A model generated the notes under the pieces. It did not search any database. It worked only from the letters and a program-made list of their open reading frames with translations, and was not told the origin of the DNA. 64,000 nucleotides of DNA from assembly GCA_947561715.1 (NCBI GenBank), contig OX387199.1, forward strand, positions 21,643,001 through 21,707,000, read 5' to 3'. The position numbers and the translations under genes are program-made. The stretch comes from Ascidia mentula. Taxonomy: Eukaryota; Chordata; Ascidiacea; Phlebobranchia; Ascidiidae. How positions within the stretch are numbered: the first letter of the stretch is position 1; each line of letters opens with the position of its first letter. Positions 49,216-61,606 of this stretch are shown in pieces.

Positions 49216-49883
49216 CTCTTCAGGATGTTTCTTGCGGCATTTTCCCTCATATCCAAATCCCCTTAAAACACTTTTTCCAGCTGCCTAAATACATCTAACT
49301 CATTTTCATTTCTCTCTGACATGGAAACCCTCAACATAGAAACGGAGATGCAGGATGACACAGGGATGGATTGGTGGACATCACCATCAGCAAGTCGTCT
49401 GGCAATCTCGAACAACAAGAAAACAGAGATCTCGAAAAATCTACCACTAAAATTTCTCTGGTTTTTGATGTAAACTGATTTTGTCATAAACTTTTGAAAG
49501 TAATACGGAAAACCTTGAAACTCGTATGTTTTTGGCGGTTGAAGCAAGTATTTAAATGTGTTTGGTTGGTTTGTGAGGGAAGAAGTCATCATTAAACCAT
49601 TCCCAGGTTGATTGCAAGTTGGATTTGCGAGCAAGATAATATCTCGATTCTTACCGGGTCCACAACGGAAGAAGAAGTAATTTCGGGCTTTATACATTTC
49701 TCTGTGTTGAACAATATCAATGAACTTGTACAGCAACTTTTGACCCCTGACCACCTCAAAGTTGTAACTTGCCACTTGTTTACCGGGAGCCAGGATATTC
49801 TTTTCATCGCAATATTTTTCCAAATTTGTCAAGAGGTGATGGTTGGTTGGCATGACAACTTGTGGAAAATAGCTTCGAAATAA
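49216..49883 (-). pseudogene. Unknown-family copy 6, 5'-truncated pseudogene
   Basis: Family sequence begins abruptly at 49883 (FRSYFPQVVMPTNHHLLTN) where it meets a repeat block that also starts at about 47730, so the first 20-30 codons are missing. The body is open (GQKLLYKFIDIVQHREMYKA, NYFFFRCGPGKNRDIILLAN, GRFFEISVFLLFEIARRLAD, SIPVSSCISVSML) until a TAA at about 49263 that replaces the CAA of copy 4. After the stop the frame continues as GDLDMRENAARNILKR to the family donor at 49216. Truncation and nonsense together argue against function. Confidence 0.75.
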
Positions 49884-50965
49884 TACCGACTAACTAACTA
49901 GACAGAAGCTATTCCACTGTGGTGAATTTACATTCGCCGTCGTTAGGAACCAAACTACAGGTACGACATACCGGGAACGAACCACAGAGCACACAATGGG
50001 CAAGTAACCGCTTGAAAACCGATAGTGTTGTCGCCTATTGTCACCAAAACAAAGAGCTTATGGGTCGAAACAGTGGCCATCTGTATGCAGCTCACAGAAA
50101 TCATATCATTAGCTCCATTTGCTCATACATATGCGACAACGTTTCTATACCACTGACCTGAGCTGACTGTAAATATTTTCATATGCTTCAGCCTTATGCC
50201 TCCATTGCACGCCATTATATGGTAATCACTGCCCATCAATCTATTGTTGAGTTGCTTCCGCCTTGGTTAACTTCCTGTTAACTCTGCATTCTCAGGTCTT
50301 CTCCCTTTGGTATTAATATCAGTGATTTTTATGCCATTGTACTTTTACGATTGCGATCCCTCTGCTAAAGTTTGTGATAATTTTATTCATTCAAATGTTT
50401 AACACCGGATTTCATTTAGACAAATTGTGCGACCGGTTTTAGAGGTGATGTCACATATAGCAAAATGAAAACAGTCGTGTTGCATGTCAAAAATAAACAA
50501 CCAACTAACGAACTAACTGATGAAAATCCATAATTTGTGTCCTCCGTTACCTGGACAACGTGGATCTGACGTAATGCACCACATTCTTGCACGATTTATC
50601 CAAAGCGAAGGAGTATGTGATAGGGGCAATGGCGCTGGAAAGGAGAATAGCTGCTGCAATGGCGTAAAGCACAAGGAATAACCACGTGAACAATTAAGTC
50701 TACTGGAGAACATACATTGCTAACAATACACATATACTCTAACCATACAAAAACCTACTATAGGGAAAACTAGTACACAGCCAACAGAATCTCAATTTTG
50801 GGCAAATCAGTTCCAATTTACTCATTCTTATGTTTCTACCCAAAATAACTCCTTGTTTTAACGAGCTTCGGATTCTGTGATGTTTTGATTTTCTCATAGG
50901 AAAACACTGTACATTAATGCCATATAAATATTCCTGATCAGGCTTATGCTGTTCATGTGTCGTTG
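49884..50965 (+). repeat. Segmental block S, copy 2
   Basis: Begins exactly where family copy 6 is truncated, so its arrival probably caused the truncation. Contents as in copy 1. 50965-51470 continues as unique or weakly repeated non-coding DNA, part of which (50960-51190) is found inverted at 60000-60220. Confidence 0.6.
50549..50670 (-). pseudogene. Stray GPCR TM7 fragment (decayed exon 19), copy 2
   Basis: Same fragment as at 48179-48299, inside the second copy of a block shared by 47.7-48.6 kb and 49.9-51.0 kb. It has a few private substitutions and is not translatable as a receptor. Confidence 0.7.
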
Positions 50966-51469
50966 ATCACCTTTTGGGAATTCTGGCGTCACAACTTTTT
51001 GTAAATTCATTACTTACAAGATGCACCAACATTCAACATATTAAGGCACCAATGCCAGTTTCCTAACGCAATAATATTCGGTCAGGCTTAATCCGTGCGC
51101 ATGTTAACCATGACTTCAACTAAAACTTGCAACAAAATGACGTAATGATATTTTTGTGCAGCAACAAGTACAAAATCTTGCACTGGCTTGTCGGAAAAAA
51201 GTAGCTTTGTTTTTTTCTAGCACGAGCTTCGGGCTCTAATTCGATTTATTATGGAATGTAATAGAAAACGCCAACCATAATGCAATGCAAACAAGTAGGC
51301 TTAATATTGGTGGTAGGCCAAGGATTAAACTCTCCGCAAAACACGTAAACTCGATCAAAGTGCAACGAAATTCTCATAACGGTGATCACGAGCTTGTGGC
51401 CAGAATTATTTGCGTGAACTTCTCTGGACCGTCCTGATGATACCCCCCGAATATTATCAAGTGATTTAA

Positions 51470-51830
51470 CCACGTGATTCGAGTTTGTAAGCAAACAACC
51501 CACGAACCAAAACAAACTAATGACGACCCAGTATATGATGTTGTTTATCTTAGTTGGTTTTGGGCAAATTTACACCCCTTTAACCTTCCCAAACCTTCGT
51601 ACGGTTAATCTACAGCTAACGTTGGTATTGGTTCCGCCCCCTGTAGCCGCAGTCGTCACGTTTGTCGTGCCAGTCTCTGCAAGCCCAGGTCTGTAAACAG
51701 AAAACCTAACCAGGAATACCAGGCTAATATTTGCGAACGCTCGACTCAAACATTAGCGACAATGCAGTTTGTAATTTGTCACACAGTCTTAACCAAGCAA
51801 AATCAAAGCACGTCAAAGCACATTATTTTC
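51470..51830 (+). repeat. Dispersed repeat P, copy 3
   Basis: Same block as 38080-38480, together with the following DNA up to about 52200. Confidence 0.5.
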
Positions 51831-52321
51831 AGGGTTAAAGCCCAGAGTGTTTAATAAGACGTAAAGAACGTTTGACAACATTTATAATTATATGGAAGCA
51901 AAAATACCACAATGCAATCATTGCGCTGCAGACATTAAAGCAGTACGCCAGCCTTAAAGATTTCATCAGTGCGGGTGGTGACCGTATAGGGGTGGACTAG
52001 ATGTTAAATTGCAACTGCAGATGGAAACATTGTGTACTGCTGTCTGCAACTCAATGAATACAACGCAAAATTTGAGAAAAAGTAATTGATTTGAAAGCGT
52101 TTTCTTCCAAAGTAACTCAAAACTCAAATTATAATAGCAAACCAAACTAACACACTTGTAAACCAACAGAAATATACAACAATTTAACTCCGGGCGTAGT
52201 ATTCGGTAGCTAAGCAACACAATGCTAACCAGAAATTTCCAATTAGGCTGATTGCGTTTGTGATATAAAATAATAAATTCTCAGATTTTCCAAATGCCAG
52301 CACTCAAAATCTTAGCATGTT

Positions 52322-53324
52322 TTACATTTTCTTGTCGAAATATTTGGAGAGTTCATCAATTTCTCTCTCCCAACTATCATCTAGTTCCTCTTCTTCATCC
52401 CTGTTGAAAAGATCTTTCTTCTTTTGTTTCAGCGCTTCATTTTCACCTCCTCCGGTTTCCAGGTGACTATTGTAATCAATCAAGATTATCAATGAAATGC
52501 GTTTAGTTTTGCGTTAATCAAGTCCCTAATTCCAACACTTAATGTTACATATCAACACATGAATTGTAACTTAGTTAAGGAAATTAAAAACAACGATAAA
52601 GAAAGCAATTGTACCTATTCAACATTCTGTTTGCAGCATTTTTTCTTTCATCAAGACTTCCTCGAAAAACTTTCACCAACTCTTTTATCAATTCTTCCTC
52701 ACTCCGTAGGTGTTCCTGTGCCGCGCTTAAAATACAAGCGGCAATGCAGGATGACACAGGAATGGACTGGTAGCCATCACCGTCGGCAAGTCGTCTGGCA
52801 ATCTCGAATAACAAAAGAACTGACAACTCGAAATAACGACCCTCGTTGCTTCTGCAGTCAGGGGTGTCGACTGATTCTGTTATAAACTTCTCAAAGTACT
52901 TGCAGAACCCACGCAATAGGTAGGCATAATTTCCAAGAAAGTAGCTGTAACTGTTGGGTTGGTTTGTAAGAGCTGAGGTAATGATTATTCCGTTTCCAGG
53001 TTGATCATGAGTTGGGTTGGCGAGCAAAATGATACCTCGATCTCCAGCATTAGATCCGCAGCGAAAGAAGAAGTAATTTCCTGTTTGAAACTTTTCCCTG
53101 TTTAGGACAATTTCAATGAAAATTTTTAGTAAATCCTGGCCTTTCCACGCTCTGAAACTTCCCATAAGACATTGTGGAAGACACTGGATGCCCATATCTC
53201 TAAGGTAATTCTCCAATACTTTTTGGAGCTTTTTCATGAGCTCATCCTCTTCTTCAACCAGACGATTAAGCAATTCAACCAACGTTGTTGCTCCTCCACC
53301 GAAAATCGCGTTAAACAGCGGCAT
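52322..53324 (-). CDS. Unknown-family copy 7, 2 exons, 284 aa
   Basis: Exons 52615-53324 and 52322-52466 join in phase 2 (AATAG|GTACAA to ACAATAG|TCACC) and give 284 codons plus stop. The N-terminus differs from other members: it starts MPLFNAIFGGGATTLVELLN and then a glutamate-rich stretch, without the xxFDKxFRxQL block. The core is typical: GQDLLKIFIEIVLNREKFQT, GNYFFFRCGSNAGDRGIILL, QPGNGIIITSALTNQPNSY, RGFCKYFEKFITESVDT, FELSVLLLFEIARRLADGD and SIPVSSCIAACIL. The C-terminal exon keeps ENEALKQKKKDLFN, then an acidic tail. Intact and probably functional; role unknown. Confidence 0.75.
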
Positions 53325-53329
53325 GTTTT

Positions 53330-55570
53330 CCTACAAATGCCTGTCTGAAGTTTGCACAGAACTATCAAGTTCAATTAATCAATCCATCGCGAATACATGC
53401 CATTACCCTCACTTTCAAGCCAACACAGGCTTAGTTCAAGGTACAAACCTTGATATTTGCGTTACCATTGCGCCCACCCTGACATTTGATGCCTCTGAGT
53501 AAATTTACTTCAACATCGTGCAGTGTCTACTATGATGTGAGAATCACTCACGCAGAAGGTAAAACAATTCAAGTATTCTCGTTCATTTTTTGATTATCGG
53601 GATTTGTTTGAGGCTGTCATGTTTTGAGAAGGCAATTATGTGGCTAGTAAATCAACAGCCGGCATTATTATTGACAGACATTCCGCGGCGAACTAACAGG
53701 CGTGTCTGTGCCAGTCCCAGCTCGCCGAGTTCGGTAGGACAAGCCCAGTTAATTTAACCATAGGTTAATATTTACGATCAGTCAATGGCTTAGCCAGGAT
53801 GAAATATCAATGTAATATTCTGCTGCAAGCTCAAACTTGCCTTTGTTTTGCTGTTTCTGGCAACAGACCGGTATTCATTGGAAAACAGCACTTATGTTAT
53901 TTTATGTTTTTGTTAAGTACTGCGTTAATTGCTACCACATACAGGTACTATAATGTCTTGGAACTTTGCCTCATTAGAAAATGCACAAATTTAAGTAAAC
54001 CGAATTAATTCAAGCCAAGAAATATTATTTGAGCGGTTCAAGTAATTGCCGATTGTTTACTATGCAATGATATCAAATAAAACATCGCCAAATGTACAAC
54101 GCAAAATAAAAACCCTCCCAGGGCTCAGCGTACATTATTAGTGTTGCCCAAAAAACTTTCCTACTGAAGAATAATGCAATTGTATCTGTCAACCCCTGTG
54201 TTAAAGTCCCCTTAACTTTATAATTACAACATTAAAACCAAATACACTTTGATAGCACTGACACCATCAACAAGCCTGAAAAAAAAAAACATCTAAACAT
54301 GAAGCCTACCCAGTTGCAGTTTGCCGTAACAGACCAACTATTGCAACTTGGAGCTAATAAAGAGGTGTTGCCAAGATCAGATTTTTTTGCTCTGTAGCGC
54401 AGCCTTGTTCCTGTATTTTTTTTTAGTGGTAATATTAACGCAACATAGCATAATTACGACACTACGACCACCAATATTAACACAGAGCCGTCAAAATAAT
54501 TCAAAAAACTTAAGAAATAATTTAATACAAAACACTAACGACAAACAATTTCTCAAACTTGAAACAAAACACGAAACACGAAAATAAAGACGTTACATTT
54601 TAGTTTGGGAAATTTTAATTTTTCTTTACTACGGCCAATAACGTAAAAAAACAGGTTTTTATTGGTAATTATTTGCAGCACGGAATGATATTAACTTCTT
54701 ACATTTATACTAAATTTTAACGGTATATTTTCTATATATGTAAGCGTTTGGCTTCAAGTTTATAGATAATTGGCGTATAACAAAATATTTGGTATATTTT
54801 GGGAAATATACTTGACCCAAACTGATTGCACCACTCAGAAAACAGCCGAAGGGCCGCATGGGGCCCGCGAGTGCTTTGCTCGATGATGCTCGTTTCTGTC
54901 GAACTCTTGCAATAAAGCGAGGAAAATAAACCGCATTCAAAAATATGTTTAGGCTGCAAAATTTTAATACCATAGAGGGTTTTTGAATTAATTGTTTTGC
55001 TTATTATTGTTGCAGCGCCAAACACACTAACTCTACCCTTCTGCTTCATTCCAGTGCGAAGCGACAGGGTAGTAGGCTATAAAATACGAGGCGTTTTACC
55101 GCCTGTTGGAAAAACGAGCTATTAGATTCATTGCGTTCTTGCACTGTCTTCGGTCAAACCTTTTTAAGTGCGAATATTGGATGTGTTGCAACCGCTATTG
55201 TATTGTCTTACTGAAATACTTGATTAAAAAACAGAAAAATAATGGTGGTTAATATAGTTTTAATTATTTTATTCCGAGTTTTGGTTTGGTGGTTAAGAAG
55301 GTGTATTTGTTTCACCACGAAAGAGAAAAAACACAAAATCAATTATATTTTAGCTTGTCATAACGAATTGACAAAACTCCATGCATTTTGTATGGGCTGA
55401 CCATGTCCAAACACTTTCCACAAAGGGTTGATTACAAGTTAATAAACATATGATAGTCAAACTGTAAATCCATGCTTGTTTCATCATCGGAAAATTATTC
55501 GTTGGTGGTGACAGTGGATATTTTCAAACAAACGTTTTGAAGAAAAACAGACAACATATTTGTTTGCCTA
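53330..55570. other. Non-coding stretch, nothing identified
   Basis: AT-rich, with only short frames. A GC-richer patch at 54835-54925 (GGGCCGCATGGGGCCCGCGA) stands out in composition but has no partner in the window. Confidence 0.4.
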
Positions 55571-55571
55571 G

Positions 55572-56103
55572 TTAAGATTGCTTTTCTTTTTCAATTATTG
55601 CCAGCAAGTCATTGCCACCAACACCCGGCTTTCCAACAACCAGAAAACCTTAGACAAAAAAAGCGTTGAACGATGGTTAATATTCCACAACTTTAAACAA
55701 CGTTAGTTATTATACCAGTACGGTTGCTGCTATCAGTCGTCACAGCAATGAAAACGTCCTCGTTTTTGTATAAAGCCGTGTAATCAGTAACTTTTCGAAT
55801 AAGGACGTATTCTTGACCGAGGCAGATAAAATCAGACGGCATCCCTCCAAAGAAAATTTCGTCAATTTCCTAAGAAAATCATATTGATTAATACCGACAT
55901 ATTATACATAAACTTCGTACTCTCACATCTAAAGAACACGATGTCACAGTTAATGGTGTTTTGGCTGAAAATTCACCATAAGGTTCAAAGTAGATGCAAG
56001 ATTGTATTCGGTCCAAGTATGGGTTGCAAAATGGAGCCGGTTCAATAAACCCATATACGGAATAAACAGAACAAACCAACAACAAGATTGCAATCTTAAG
56101 CAT
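55572..56103 (-). CDS. Small secreted protein, 3 exons, 135 aa
   Basis: Exons 55927-56103, 55716-55869 and 55572-55648 join in phases 0 and 1 and give 135 codons plus stop. The chosen start is at 56103 because MLKIAILLLVCSVYSVYG is a clean signal peptide. An in-frame ATG 66 bases upstream would bury it. The mature part has four cysteines: FCNPYLDRIQSCIYFEPYGE (two), VTSCSLD and SDFICLGQEYVLIR. A glycine-rich block (FLVVGKPGVGGNDLLAII) lies near the C-terminus. I do not recognise the family. Secretion is inferred from the signal peptide and the absence of another TM helix. It stands alone in quiet sequence and has no visible copy in the window. Confidence 0.7.
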
Positions 56104-57084
56104 GATGAAAGATAAAGCTCTGCCCAAAATACCTTTATTAATGTTTTTGATCTGCATGAACAGCAACAAGTACAGTAATCATTATATGATCAGCGGACAC
56201 GCTGCTTGCTATTAACAACTGGAAACAACCGCATTGCTAGCATCAAAATTCACTTTCGTTTCAAAAGCTTTCTTACTGCTACGTCCGAAGCATCTAGTTT
56301 TCAATTGTGGTGCGCAGAATCTTATATCCTCCGAACTTTATGACAACCTTCTGCTACCACAGCGCTAAAAAGCTTTCTGTGGTCATAAAATGAATAACAC
56401 TTGTCTCTTAAAGATTTAACACGTTGTTGTTACTGCTGGTCGTGTTGTGTGGTGAGCACATGTTGAACGTCAAACATCTCACATACATATGTCAGATTAT
56501 CTTCAGGCATCGTCAGAGTTTAGTGATGTGTTAGCGCTTGCGTTGCATATAATTTTCAAACCAAGCTTCTGAAACATGAGTTTTTGTTTGCTTATTTGGC
56601 AGAGACAAATGGAAGAGGCATCCTTTATTCATTGACGTCACACTTCTAAACTTAAGTCGGCGAGGCAAAGTTACTTTTTAAGTAATGATGTCATAACTGA
56701 CGTAAAGCCAAAATAAGTTTGGGCTCCCTTGATCCAATCCATCACAGAGGAGCGAACCAGTAATGGTTCGTGAGTCACTCGAACAGGTAAATTATGAGGA
56801 TTTTGTAAAAGAATAATCAACCTTACGATACATAATGGTTTCGTTTCAAAATTCTACTCACAATTTAAAAACTTTTAATTATTTGCGTGTTTTCTGTCTC
56901 TCTGCACGTAACTTGTCGCGTTTGACCTTCTGGAAATCATGCGTGACGGAAAATCTCCAATAACATTAAGAAACAAAGAAAAGAGTAGTTGTACTTCATA
57001 GGAGCATAATCAAACATTATTTTCAGCAATCAGTTTGATTTTTGTTGTTAGAAAATCATGACATAATTCACAAAACATAAAAAA

Positions 57085-57450
57085 ACGCGTAGGAGCGGAA
57101 CATCACGTGACATGTGAATAGGTTTCCAAATGTTTTTCCACCAACGGCATTTGTCTTAAAATCAACGTTTTAATATGTTGTTATTTTTTTGACATATTGC
57201 AACACTATTTATACCGCATATATGAATACATTAACATTGCATAAGTACCTTAGAAATAAATCGTGTTTAGCTAAAGTTCGGCAAAATGTTTGAATTGGCT
57301 GTGCTACCTAATATGTTGTTGCACGACCATCGACTGGGCTGAAAGAAGACTTATCTGGGGTTTTTCGTTTCTGTCCGCGGTTCAAAATCTTTGTTCAGCG
57401 CATTCAGTTTAGTATTAAACTGGAAAACGTGGTTTCTGTGGAAAGGTCAA
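57085..57450 (+). repeat. Blocks T and U, copy 3 with internal deletion
   Basis: 57085-57240 matches block T. 57240-57450 matches the two ends of block U with the middle 1 kb missing. 56110-57085 holds nothing I can identify. Confidence 0.5.
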
Positions 57451-57469
57451 GTCTTGTGTTAAGGATGTA

Positions 57470-58770
57470 GAAGGACGCGCCATCCCGTAATATAATCTTG
57501 GGAAAATATTTGTCGCTGAACAACTCACATAGGATGTTCGTTACATGGTGTTTCCTAATTGTTTACGTTGCTAAGTGATATTGTTTCGTAATAATATAAA
57601 AAGCTGTTGGTAACGCTTGGGGGTAGGGTAGAATTTCGAGTAATCAGGTTTTGAATCGTGTCCAAAAGACAAAGGATGTGATATGCAGAGGGGCACTGTG
57701 GAGTGAGGGGACAGTTACACATAATCATGTTTCAGTGGAGTTAGCAGGGCCCACAGAACATTACCATAAAGTTTTAACGAAAGGTATGCACGTTCTGGAT
57801 GAACATCGGTGCTATATGTATTACTCTTTGTGTGTAGTGTAATAATTTCACAAAATGTTTTTTTGATAATTTTTGAAAGACGCTTATTTAAGCGAAAAGT
57901 TTTAGAATATGGGGGTATTTATGTTTGTGTTGTTGCAGTTAGGATCCACGGTTGTTTTGCTCTACTCTGTGTTAACGGAACAATGCAAAACTTTGGTTTT
58001 ACTTATTGCAGTTTTATTTGATAGTGATCCAAATATTTACCTGACGCTATCGTATTTAATAGGATTGCTTTGTATTTGAACTGCAAACTCAATAGCTACA
58101 GAGCCTACCTATCTCTAAATGTAAATTTAAAGTTATTGATCGTCTAATTGGGTGTTTGCTTTGGAAAACTAAGCAAAGAAATGCATCTCAAGTCGCAAGG
58201 TTAAATAAAATCTGGAGTCCGTATTGAACACAACCATTCACTCATCATTACGCCTTCAAATTAACATCGTGTAATGATTTGGCATTTGAACTTAATTTCT
58301 CGCTAATGTGACGAATCGAGGAACTTTCCCAAATCATTTCCACGTAAAGTTAATACCAGACAAAAACAGCTCGCCTGGAATCGAAACAAAGATTGCCGCA
58401 GAGGGAATGAATTCCGTGGTTCCGAGGTCGTTATATCGGCTTCCACAAAACATTTCCAAACAATTCGCTGCCCACAGCGTAATTGTCTGCGGCTTGTAAC
58501 ATTGATGCGGCTAATTTACGAATTTGTACAAAGGCCTATTATTCCGTCACAAACCCCAAATTGATCATCAATAACGATTGTTGTATCACAAAACCTCAAT
58601 ACGCCATATATAAGAAGCAAGTGCCTCAAACTTGATCGCCTCCTACCTCGATCCGTAATTCCACGTCTGCTAAAATTAAGAAAATATTTTCCACATGACT
58701 GCATGTAACCTAAATATTCCACTACTTGATAGAAATATATTCAAGACAAATAGAAGAAAAAAGATATATT
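57470..58770 (-). repeat. Dispersed repeat R, inverted copy
   Basis: Complement of the R blocks (for example GAGTTAGCAGGGCCCACAGA against the plus-strand copies). Followed by a foldback copy at 58780-58880, as at 37800, so R and the foldback travel together. Confidence 0.5.
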
Positions 58771-59439
58771 CAGCTGACAAGACCGTTTTAAGTCAAACCA
58801 TAGATGCACTGATGAGACCTGTTAGATCGAAACATCCTTCACCTTGTCCGCAGCTGTGAAAAGCATTGTTGGCTCCATTTGTTTTTCTTAACAAAGAAAG
58901 AAAAACATTTGCTAGTCAGTTCGCAAGGTTTCCCAATCTTTTAACACTTTTGGCACATAAACATAGACGTACAACCCACAAAGGATATCAACAAGGCACA
59001 CGTGTGTGATGGTGTTTCCCCCGGGGAATCACCAAATGGTGTTAAATTGCAAATCATAAAAAATGGCGCCGGTAAACTAATTGGTTTCAAAACTTCAAAC
59101 TTATCTGTGTAGACGGTTTGCTAATCAACCTGACTCTCCCTTGTTAGTTGAAGTTTTATAAACTTTCCTCATTAATCATTCTTTACGTTGCTAAGCGATA
59201 TTGTTTTGTAACAATGCGAAAAGCGTGTTGGTAACGCCGTGAGGTAAGGTGAAATGTCGGGTAAATCAGGTTTAAAATCGTGGCCAAAGCAAATGACTAA
59301 TGGCATTACTTGTTTCTGATTTTTGCGACACAAGCCGACAACACTATCGGCTTTCTAGCGGTTGTCTGGCAATAGCGTGCTCTGTGGTTAATTTTGCGGT
59401 AGTGGTGCAACATGGTGAACCTAGTGGTTCATGGTGAAG

Positions 59440-59880
59440 ACAAATAAAATTTTATGAAAATACTAGATTTGATATTTGAGTTTGCAAACTCCTGTGAAGG
59501 AGTAAAACTCCTGTGAAGGGTTTTTGTTTAAACTTCTGTGGCTTCGTTGAGGTAACGTGGTTGGTGTTTCTCACAACAAAACACAATGATGATATTGTAG
59601 CACCAACCGGGCAAGTTCGGACAAAAAGGTCGATGTCAGGACAAGTTTGTGTGTTTTCCACATTATATTGCCAACTGAAACGAGGTTTAACAAAATAATG
59701 ACCAAAACGTTAAGAAATCGTTGTATCACTAAAGTAACAAGCTTTGGTTCAATGCCAGCTGATGGAGTATTAATTGCAGAATCCATATTGAACTTCCTAT
59801 AAACATTACCAGTTTCCGCAAATCAAAACACATGTATTACAGCGCTAATATAATGTCGCTGAGATAAGATAATGCCTTAG
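59440..59880 (-). repeat. Dispersed repeat Q, inverted copy
   Basis: Complement of 41160-41600, with a small tandem duplication of CTCCTGTGAAGG at about 59489-59520. Confidence 0.5.
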
Positions 59881-60399
59881 CGAGGTACGGGTTCTTTAAA
59901 CTTTTATTGAGCTAATCTAACTAGAAGATTAAGTATGCAAGTCATGTTAAAGCCACTTTTTCCCGACAAGTCAGTACAAGATTTTGTACTTGTTGCTTCA
60001 CAGAAGTATCATTACGTCAATTTGTTGCAAGTTTTAGTTCAAGTCAGGATTAACATGCGTGTGGATTATCCCTGACGTGTCCGGAATATTGTTGCATTGG
60101 AAAACTGTCATTACTGCTTTAATACCTTGAACGTTGGTGCATCTTGTAAGTAATGAATTTACATAATGTTGTGGCGCCAGAATTGCCAGAAGGTGATCAA
60201 CGACACATGAACAAATAAAGGACATCCGTGCGAGTTATTATAGGCCATCACTTTTAAAAAGAACATTTGGCATGAGCCGATCAGAAATCTTGACATTAAT
60301 GTACAGTGACGTTGTCCGCTAAGGAAACCAAACAACACAGAATCCGAGACTCTTTAAAACAATATGTTATTTTATTAGCAACATAACAATATGTAAATT

Positions 60400-60970
60400 G
60401 GAACTGATTTGCCCAACATTGAGATTCTGATGGCTGTCTACTGGTTTTGCTCATAGTAAGATAAGGAAAAATGTTACAATAATAACAAAGCAACTTTTAC
60501 CTTTATATTTTGCATTGTCTGTCCTGTGCGTGCCACTGCAAACTGTTGCACACAGACACACAATATACAGGAAGTAGCCATTTACTTCCACGCCATACGT
60601 AATGGAAATATGAACGTGGCGCATAAGTTGATTAAAAGTGGCATATCAGTGTGACGCCATAATAATTTGAAGCCAGATATGATATCAAGCGTACAGTGAG
60701 TATAGACCTGAGTCTGATAACTTCCGAGAACCTTAGGGACTCCTTGTGTTTTTTTAAACGTTTGTACTATTTATTATCACATGTTGTCATAAATAGTAAC
60801 GGTTACAAAAGGGAAACTAAATGCTTCTTTAATTCAGCTTAGGTTTGAAATAAAGTATCTGAAATGACTTCAACTGCTGCCACGTCCGATGATTTTGAGA
60901 AGTTTGCGGAGTTTGACAAAAAATTCCGTGATCAACTATCTAGACCTGGAATTAAACCTGATCCATCAAC
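60400..60970 (-). repeat. Inverted copy of the 5' flank and start of family copy 5
   Basis: Complement of about 46405-46990: the promoter-side DNA and first 36 codons of the 45.4-46.5 kb gene. It ends at the junction with the eight-cysteine exon at about 60970, creating the fusion frame. Confidence 0.65.
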
Positions 60971-61606
60971 AATGTCATGTGATTTCACCAGGCCCCCAGT
61001 GATATTACGTGGATATTACTGCACAGATGGGGGTTCACCGGATTGTCGTTCTGCAGCAATTTGCGCACCCAAGCTTCCATTCGATCAACTAGAACCTCAC
61101 TACTGTTGTTTGTGTCTGGAGAGAAGGAGCTTTTGCTTAAGTAAACCCAAGATTTGTGAATAATCTGGAACAAATTGTCGCTTATAAATCACCTTCTGTT
61201 ACAAAAATACCTGAACTGACTTAAACATGTTTCAAAGAGTTGCACAAAAGGTTTCATTTCCTTTTGTAAGTGTTAATGTTGTTAACCGTTAAAACAGTTC
61301 CATTGCGAATGCCAGCAAGCACTTAATTCAAATTCTTCTGGCCAAAACTATAATAGTACATATATATTTTTCGGTATATACCATATCGTTATACTTAAAA
61401 AGCTCAAAACGAATCAACGGTACATTAACGTCCACAACAATCCTGACAGAAGTTTTTGTTGAAATAAGTTGAAATACCATATTTGTAATTGGTAATTTAT
61501 TATTATTTTGCTTGTTCATAAAGTGTATCAAAATTGATCTGTTCAAGTTTAATCATCTTTTTATGCAGATGCAATTCCCCGTGATCACGACATTCCGGAA
61601 CAATAA
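60864..61606 (+). CDS. Fusion gene: unknown-family N-terminus joined in frame to eight-cysteine domain
   Basis: The first 36 codons (MTSTAATSDDFEKFAEFDKK, then FRDQLSRPGIKPDPST) match the start of the family gene at 45415-46514. At about 60970 the frame passes without a break into exon 2 of the eight-cysteine gene (MSCDFTRPPVILRGYYC onward). A continuous ORF runs to 61163. Using the conserved donor at 61140/61141 (A|GTAAAC, last exon base changed G to A) and acceptor before 61569, exons 60864-61140 and 61569-61606 encode 104 aa. All eight cysteines are kept, but the signal peptide exon is lost, so the product would be cytosolic unless another start is used. The upstream DNA is an inverted copy of the family gene's 5' flank, so it may carry that promoter. 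Expression is unproven; it may be a dead by-product. Confidence 0.55.
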
